Assembly: GCA_021816545.1 (NCBI GenBank)
Contig: JAKAXP010000063.1
Location: 1-11,137 of the forward strand
Origin: Bacteroidota bacterium
GTDB lineage: Bacteria; Bacteroidota; Bacteroidia; Bacteroidales; VadinHA17
Reading direction: 5' to 3'
DNA length: 11,137 nt
Part shown: one piece after another, positions 6,663-11,137 of the stretch
Layout: the number at the start of each line of letters is the position of its first letter
How positions within the stretch are numbered: position 1 is the stretch's first letter
Notes under the pieces: generated by a model
What the model was told of the DNA's origin: nothing
What the model saw: only the letters and a program-made list of their open reading frames with translations
Databases searched by the model: none
Program-made: the position numbers and the translations under genes

Positions 6663-9412
6663 CCATGGAGAAGATAGCTTACATAGACAACAATCCCTTT
6701 GCCATTGAGGCAGGAGAAACTATACTCCAGTTTGTCAGGAAGCACTCAGGGCGCGATGTAATACCAACACTCTGCCAGGCAGATAACCTTGAAAACTATG
6801 GCTCATGCCGTATCTGTTCCGTGGAGGTGGCGCTGAAGGAGAATGGCCCCGGAAGGGTGATGGCCTCATGCCACACCCCTGTAGCACCGGGTTACTACGT
6901 GTATCCGTCCACAGAGAAGATAAAGAGGCTGCGCAAAAACATCCTGGAGCTTGTGCTTTCGGAGTATCCTCCGGAAAAGCTCACCCCGGAACCGGGGATG
7001 TTGCCCACCGAGTTCCAGGCTGTCGTGGCTGCGGCAGGATCGCCGGAAGTGCGCTATCACCGGAAAGTGACTGTTCATGAGAAGGACAGAAGCCGCCCTT
7101 ATGTGTGGTCAGACCTGACCGAGTGCATCAAATGCTACCGCTGCGTGAGGGCCTGCGATGAGCTTCAGACTGAGCACGTCCTGGGTATCCGCGGCCGCGG
7201 CGACGCAAGCAAAATCATCAAGGGATTTGACCAGTCGTTCCGTGACTCACAATGCGTATCATGCGGTGCATGCGTTCAGACATGTCCCACCAATGCACTT
7301 ACTGACCGCTACTCGGTTAAAACCCTCAAGGCCGACAGTATCGTTCGTACAACCTGCACCTATTGCGGTGTTGGCTGCAACCTCGACGTGAAAGTAGTTG
7401 ACGGCAGGGTGAGGGGTATAGAGGCTCCGCTAGACGGCGCCACAAACAGAGGTCATACATGCGTCAAGGGCAGGTATGCCTTTGAGTTCTACAACCATCC
7501 CGAAAGGCTCCGCTCGCCTATGGTGCGTAAAAACGGCAAGCTGACAGAGGTGTCATGGGATGAAGCATATGACTATACTGCAAGGCGGTTCCGCGAAATA
7601 AAGGAACAGTTCGGCCCCGACGCACTGGCAGGCATCTCCTCCGCCAGGTGCACAAACGAGGAGAACTACCTCATGCAGAAGTTCTTCAGGATCGTCATCG
7701 GCACCAACAACATCGACGGTTGTGCAAGAGTATGCCATGCCCCGACGGCAATGGGGATGCAGTGGGCATATGGCACGGGAGCGGCAACAAACTCCGTGGA
7801 TGAGATATACAGGACGGGGTGTATACTTATTATAGGAGCAAATCCATCATCTGCGCACCCGGTTACAGGTGCCCGCATCAGGTCAGTGGTGGAATCAGGT
7901 ACACCGCTTATTGTGATTGACCCCCTGAAGATCGAGATAGCCAGGCTGGCAAAACACCATCTTCAGATCAATCCCGGGACAAATGTTGCGGTGCTGAATC
8001 TCTTTGCCCGCTACCTGCTGACGGAAGGGCTGATTGATGAGGAGTTCATTTCGGGCAGGACCGAAGGGTGGGAGAGCTTCAGGAAGTATCTTGAGAATCT
8101 TGATGTTGATGAGCTTGAGAGGATATGTGGCGTTGACCGCGGGAAGGTCAGGGCAGCAGCCATTGAGTACGGGTCTGCCGGGTCAGCCATGGAGTTCCAC
8201 GGGCTTGGTGTCACCGAACACTGGCAGGCAACAAAGGCGATAACGCTCATATCGAATATTGCCATGATGACAGGTAACATAGGGAGGCCGGGCACCGGTG
8301 TCAATCCCCTCCGCGGGCAGAACAACGTCCAGGGTGCTGCCGACATGGGGATACAGCCTCATCAGGGTGCCGGTTATCTTGATGTCACAAACCCGGAAAA
8401 CATTGCACTCTACAACGCCTATTACGGGGCGGAACACCCGACAAAGGTCGGGTATCGCATTCCCGAGATGTTCGTGGCCGCCGGAAGGGGAGACCTGAAG
8501 GCCCTGTGGATAATGGGAGAGGATATTCTGCAAACCGATCCCAACACCTGCCATGTAAGGAGCTCTTTGCAGGGCCTTGACCTGCTCGTAGTGCAGGAAC
8601 TGTTCATGACCGAGACGGCACGCATTGCAGATGTGATCTTCCCGGCATCGTCATTCCTTGAGAAGGAGGGAACATTCACAAACGGGGAACGAAGGATACA
8701 GAAGGTTCAGAGGGTGGTGGAACCGCTTGAAGGAACCAAACCCGACGGGCAGATAGTTGTTGACATGATGAACAGGATGGGTTATCCCCAGGAGGTATAT
8801 TCTGCCGATACAATGCTCAGGGAGATAGCAGGCATAGTGCCATTCTTCAAGGGGGTGAAGTGGGATGAGCTTGGCCACAGCGGCAAGCAGTGGCCGGTAA
8901 AGGAGGATGGTACAGATACTAAAATACTGCATACCGAAACATTCAAGAGGGGCAGGGGACGGTTCCATTCATGGGACTATGACATCTCTCCCGAACTTGA
9001 TGAGAATGCCTCACGCTTCCCGTATATCCTCACCACCGGGAGGCTGCTGGAACATTACAACAGCGGTACAATGACCCGCCGTACACCCAATGCCGAGCTC
9101 GTGACGGAGGACATACTGTTTGTACACCCTGCGGATGCCGAGGCCAAAGGTCTTGTCAGCGGTGATTATGCACGGATCTTCTCCGCACGCGGCATAACAA
9201 CCATGAAGGTAAAGGTGACCGATGTCGTCAAGCCTGGGGTGATCTACACCACATTTCACTTCCCGGAGGCTGCAATCAACTTCCTTACAAGTGGCATAGG
9301 CGATGAGTTCACGCTCACTCCCGAGTACAAGGTGGTGGCTGTTGATTTTGAGAAATCGCTTTACGGGATTTTTGCCCGTGCAGAATGCAGTTCTGATATG
9401 AAAAAAGAATAA
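6659..9412 (+). CDS. fdhA: Formate dehydrogenase alpha subunit, Mo/W-bis-MGD, NuoG-like iron-sulfur arm, Cys-type
   Basis: Catalytic subunit: oxidises formate to CO2 (or the reverse) at a Mo or W bis-pyranopterin centre in the cytosol; no Tat signal or TM segment. Order (917-aa numbering): [2Fe-2S] ferredoxin domain with C39, C50, C53, C71; a helical His/Cys segment (~100-125) whose usual ligands are all absent; two [4Fe-4S] clusters in a ferredoxin-like domain (C156/C159/C162/C166 and C199/C202/C205/C209); then the molybdopterin oxidoreductase domain with [4Fe-4S] ligands C233, C236, C240, C268 and the conserved K270 of CVKG. The metal ligand is C359 in ARVCHAPT, aligning with Sec140 of E. 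coli FdhF, followed by the conserved His360. GNIGRPGTGVNPLRGQNNVQG (two adjacent motifs, ~540-560) is diagnostic of formate dehydrogenases. A dinucleotide-binding domain starts ~787 (TTGRLLEHYNSGTMTRR). Start is ATG 6659 (4-nt overlap with fdhB) or 6665, which has better Shine-Dalgarno spacing. Mo versus W cannot be decided. Confidence 0.93.
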   Translation: MTMEKIAYIDNNPFAIEAGETILQFVRKHSGRDVIPTLCQADNLENYGSCRICSVEVALKENGPGRVMASCHTPVAPGYYVYPSTEKIKRLRKNILELVLSEYPPEKLTPEPGMLPTEFQAVVAAAGSPEVRYHRKVTVHEKDRSRPYVWSDLTECIKCYRCVRACDELQTEHVLGIRGRGDASKIIKGFDQSFRDSQCVSCGACVQTCPTNALTDRYSVKTLKADSIVRTTCTYCGVGCNLDVKVVDGRVRGIEAPLDGATNRGHTCVKGRYAFEFYNHPERLRSPMVRKNGKLTEVSWDEAYDYTARRFREIKEQFGPDALAGISSARCTNEENYLMQKFFRIVIGTNNIDGCARVCHAPTAMGMQWAYGTGAATNSVDEIYRTGCILIIGANPSSAHPVTGARIRSVVESGTPLIVIDPLKIEIARLAKHHLQINPGTNVAVLNLFARYLLTEGLIDEEFISGRTEGWESFRKYLENLDVDELERICGVDRGKVRAAAIEYGSAGSAMEFHGLGVTEHWQATKAITLISNIAMMTGNIGRPGTGVNPLRGQNNVQGAADMGIQPHQGAGYLDVTNPENIALYNAYYGAEHPTKVGYRIPEMFVAAGRGDLKALWIMGEDILQTDPNTCHVRSSLQGLDLLVVQELFMTETARIADVIFPASSFLEKEGTFTNGERRIQKVQRVVEPLEGTKPDGQIVVDMMNRMGYPQEVYSADTMLREIAGIVPFFKGVKWDELGHSGKQWPVKEDGTDTKILHTETFKRGRGRFHSWDYDISPELDENASRFPYILTTGRLLEHYNSGTMTRRTPNAELVTEDILFVHPADAEAKGLVSGDYARIFSARGITTMKVKVTDVVKPGVIYTTFHFPEAAINFLTSGIGDEFTLTPEYKVVAVDFEKSLYGIFARAECSSDMKKE

Positions 9413-9420
9413 AATATCTG

Positions 9421-9502
9421 AATATACCCCCAAAAAAGAGGGGGTTGTCAACAAAAAATACATAAAATATCAAAAAATATCTCCAAAAATAGGGGGTGTA
9501 TT
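9421..9502 (+). promoter_or_regulatory. C-tract with two alternative G-tract partners downstream of fdhA
   Basis: CCCCC (9427-9431) can pair with GGGGG at 9440-9444 as a 6-bp hairpin with an 8-nt A-rich loop (outer pair A9426-T9445). Alternatively it pairs with GGGGG at 9492-9496, extending outward into an 11-bp stem (9421-9431 with 9492-9502, one G-T wobble). The short hairpin could end fdhA transcription, but no T-run follows it. The two structures exclude each other. Confidence 0.4.
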
Positions 9503-9507
9503 CTGAA

Positions 9508-9538
9508 ATGATCTATTTTTGACAAAAAATCAGATCAT
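9508..9538 (+). promoter_or_regulatory. Bulged inverted repeat spanning promoter box and start codon of glnN
   Basis: ATGATCT-ATTTTT (9508-9520) is complementary to AAAAAT-C-AGATCAT (9525-9538): 13 base pairs, one bulged C at 9531, loop 9521-9524. The right arm includes the first two bases of the glnN start codon. The left arm overlaps TATTTTTG (9514-9521), an exact TAnnTTTG -7 match; no -33 TTTG is found at normal spacing. It could be a DNA operator or, if transcription starts further upstream, an RNA hairpin over the start codon. Confidence 0.45.
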
Positions 9539-11137
9539 GGCAGAGTTACGTTTCAGTGCATTGAAGGAACTGTTCAGCAGGGAGCCTGTTGAAGTCACCA
9601 TTCCGGCAGAGCCGGTTTCCGTCTATTTCTCAGATAATGTCTTCGATAAGCGTAAGATGGAGCGTTTTCTGAGCCGCGAGGCTTATAAAGCGGTGATAAC
9701 CGCAATTGAAGAGGGTACTCAGATAAGCCGTCAGATTGCTGACCAGGTTGCAACGGGGATGCAGGCCTGGGCGATGGAACACGGAGTTACCCATTTCACC
9801 CACTGGTTCCACCCTCTCACCGATGCAACGGCGGAGAAACATGACGCATTTGTCGGCCGTGGCGAGATGGGGTCAATCATCGAGATCTTCTCAGGAGAGG
9901 TACTTGTTCAGCAGGAACCTGATGCGTCCAGCTTCCCCAGCGGAGGTATAAGAAATACCTTCGAAGCCCGAGGATATACTGCATGGGACGTCTCCTCACC
10001 GGCATTCATCGTGGGGAACACCCTCTGTATCCCGACCGTTTTCGTGTCATACACGGGGGAGGCGCTTGACTACAAGACACCTCTTCTCAGGTCTCTGGCT
10101 GCACTGGACAAGGCTGCACTGGAGGTATGCCACCTGTTCGACAAGGATGTGAAAAAGGTAATAGCAACACTGGGGTGGGAACAGGAATACTTTCTTATAG
10201 ATGAAGCCCTGTACTATGCCCGTCCTGACCTTATGCTGGCTGACCGTACCCTGATGGGGCACCCTTCATCAAAGGACCAGCAGCTTTCAGACCACTATTT
10301 CGGATCAATCCCTGACAGGGTCAAGGCATTCATGAAGGAGTTCGAATATGAAGCATACAAGCTTGGCATTCCTGTAAAGACCCGCCATAATGAGGTGGCT
10401 CCGAATCAGTTCGAGTGCGCACCGGTATTTGAGGAGGCCAACCTCGCTGTTGATCATAACCAGCTGATAATGGATGTGATGCGCCGGGTGGCGAGGAAGC
10501 ACAAGTTCCGCGTGCTCTTCCATGAGAAGCCCTTTGCCGAGGTTAACGGTTCAGGCAAGCACAACAACTGGTCGATGATGACTGACACCGGAGTCAACCT
10601 CCTTTCTCCCGGCAAGAATCCCAAGACCAACATGCAGTTCCTGACTTTCCTTGTCAACGTCGTCAAGGCAGTGAATGACAACCAGGAACTGCTTCGCGCC
10701 AGCGTGACAAATGAGAACAACTCCTACAGGCTTGGCGGCCATGAGGCCCCGCCTTCAATCATATCAGTTTTCCTCGGCAGCTATCTCTCTGAGATACTTG
10801 ACGGAATCGCCAGCAAGGTCAAGGACAAGAAGATGACCCCGCAGGAGAAAACAGAGATCAAGCTCGGGATAGGCAAGATACCCGGCATCTTCCTCGACAA
10901 CACCGACCGGAACCGTACCTCGCCGTTTGCCTTCACAGGCAACAGGTTTGAGTTCAGGGCAGTGGGCTCTTCAGCCAACTGCAGCTCGGCAATGATAGTG
11001 CTCAACGCTGCCGTTACCAGGCAGCTCAAGGCCTTCGCCATTGAGGTCAACAAACTGATTGACATGGGAGTAAAAAGAGATGAAGCAATCTTCCAGGTGA
11101 TCAAGAAGTGCATCATCGATTCAAAGAGGATTCGCTT
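9537..11137 (+). CDS. glnN: Type III glutamine synthetase (GlnN), 3'-truncated by window edge
   Basis: Condenses ammonia with glutamate using ATP to give glutamine; cytosolic, dodecameric in characterised members. The frame is open from ATG 9537 to the window end, giving 533 residues of an enzyme that is normally about 700-730 aa, so the C-terminal ~200 residues are missing. Type III features are the N-terminal FSREPVEVTIP with the following NVF-x-KxxMERFLS segment (residues ~13-47), HFTHWFHPLTD...EKHDAF (~86-105), GWEQEYFL (213-220, metal-binding Glu residues), EVAPNQFE, NGSGKHNNWS (337-346) and NRTSPFAFTGNRFEFRAVG (459-477). This class is typical of Bacteroidota and some cyanobacteria. The start fits the family N-terminus and lies 124 nt after fdhA, behind its own candidate promoter. 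No GlnB or ammonium-transporter gene is visible. Confidence 0.95.
   Translation, partial: MAELRFSALKELFSREPVEVTIPAEPVSVYFSDNVFDKRKMERFLSREAYKAVITAIEEGTQISRQIADQVATGMQAWAMEHGVTHFTHWFHPLTDATAEKHDAFVGRGEMGSIIEIFSGEVLVQQEPDASSFPSGGIRNTFEARGYTAWDVSSPAFIVGNTLCIPTVFVSYTGEALDYKTPLLRSLAALDKAALEVCHLFDKDVKKVIATLGWEQEYFLIDEALYYARPDLMLADRTLMGHPSSKDQQLSDHYFGSIPDRVKAFMKEFEYEAYKLGIPVKTRHNEVAPNQFECAPVFEEANLAVDHNQLIMDVMRRVARKHKFRVLFHEKPFAEVNGSGKHNNWSMMTDTGVNLLSPGKNPKTNMQFLTFLVNVVKAVNDNQELLRASVTNENNSYRLGGHEAPPSIISVFLGSYLSEILDGIASKVKDKKMTPQEKTEIKLGIGKIPGIFLDNTDRNRTSPFAFTGNRFEFRAVGSSANCSSAMIVLNAAVTRQLKAFAIEVNKLIDMGVKRDEAIFQVIKKCIIDSKRIR

Noticed and set aside
9427..9445. Classical Rho-independent terminator after fdhA
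   Set aside because: The hairpin is short and the following bases (ttgtcaac) lack a T-run, so it is listed only as a structural candidate.
9011..9463. 150-codon open frame on the minus strand overlapping the end of fdhA
   Set aside because: Antisense to the conserved dinucleotide-binding domain of FdhA, with no recognisable motif.

Overview
The window looks like chromosomal DNA of an anaerobic member of the Bacteroidota (probably Bacteroidales-like). The evidence is a type III glutamine synthetase, a single-TM PpiD/SurA-like peptidyl-prolyl isomerase of the kind common in that phylum, a fused O-/N-acyltransferase resembling the enzymes that make ornithine or glycine aminolipids, and promoter-like TAnnTTTG boxes in AT-rich spacers. 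The genes themselves have moderate GC. No rRNA, tRNA, CRISPR array, transposase or phage gene was seen.

Layout. (1) Bases 2-799 (+): a methylenetetrahydrofolate reductase whose N-terminus lies outside the window. (2) It overlaps by about 47 nt a roughly 600-residue two-domain acyltransferase ending at 2549. (3) A 175-nt spacer between convergent genes carries two palindromic repeat copies exactly 60 nt apart. (4) 2725-4845 (-): a membrane-anchored PPIase/chaperone. (5) An AT-rich divergent spacer, 4846-5033. (6) 5034-6662 and 6659-9412 (+): a two-gene operon for a soluble NAD-linked molybdenum/tungsten formate dehydrogenase. Its beta subunit is a NuoE/NuoF fusion and its alpha subunit is a NuoG-like iron-sulfur arm plus a bis-MGD catalytic domain. 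(7) A 124-nt AT-rich spacer rich in dyads and A-tracts. (8) From 9537 to the window edge (+): type III glutamine synthetase, C-terminus missing.

How the genes fit together. Formate dehydrogenase (formate/CO2 with NAD) and methylene-THF reductase (methylene-THF/methyl-THF) are two steps of one-carbon metabolism. The MTHFR resembles the form found in Wood-Ljungdahl organisms, so a reductive or oxidative C1 branch is a reasonable inference, but no formyl-THF synthetase, CODH/ACS or FdhD gene is visible here. The acyltransferase, PPIase and glutamine synthetase are probably independent transcription units for lipid, envelope-protein and nitrogen metabolism.

Most noteworthy observations: loss of all ligands of the His/Cys3 [4Fe-4S] site in the otherwise complete FdhA iron-sulfur arm; the truncated-NuoE/NuoF fusion; a 13-bp bulged dyad that covers both the candidate promoter box and the start codon of the glutamine synthetase gene; and a pair of palindromic repeats with a compensatory base-pair change.
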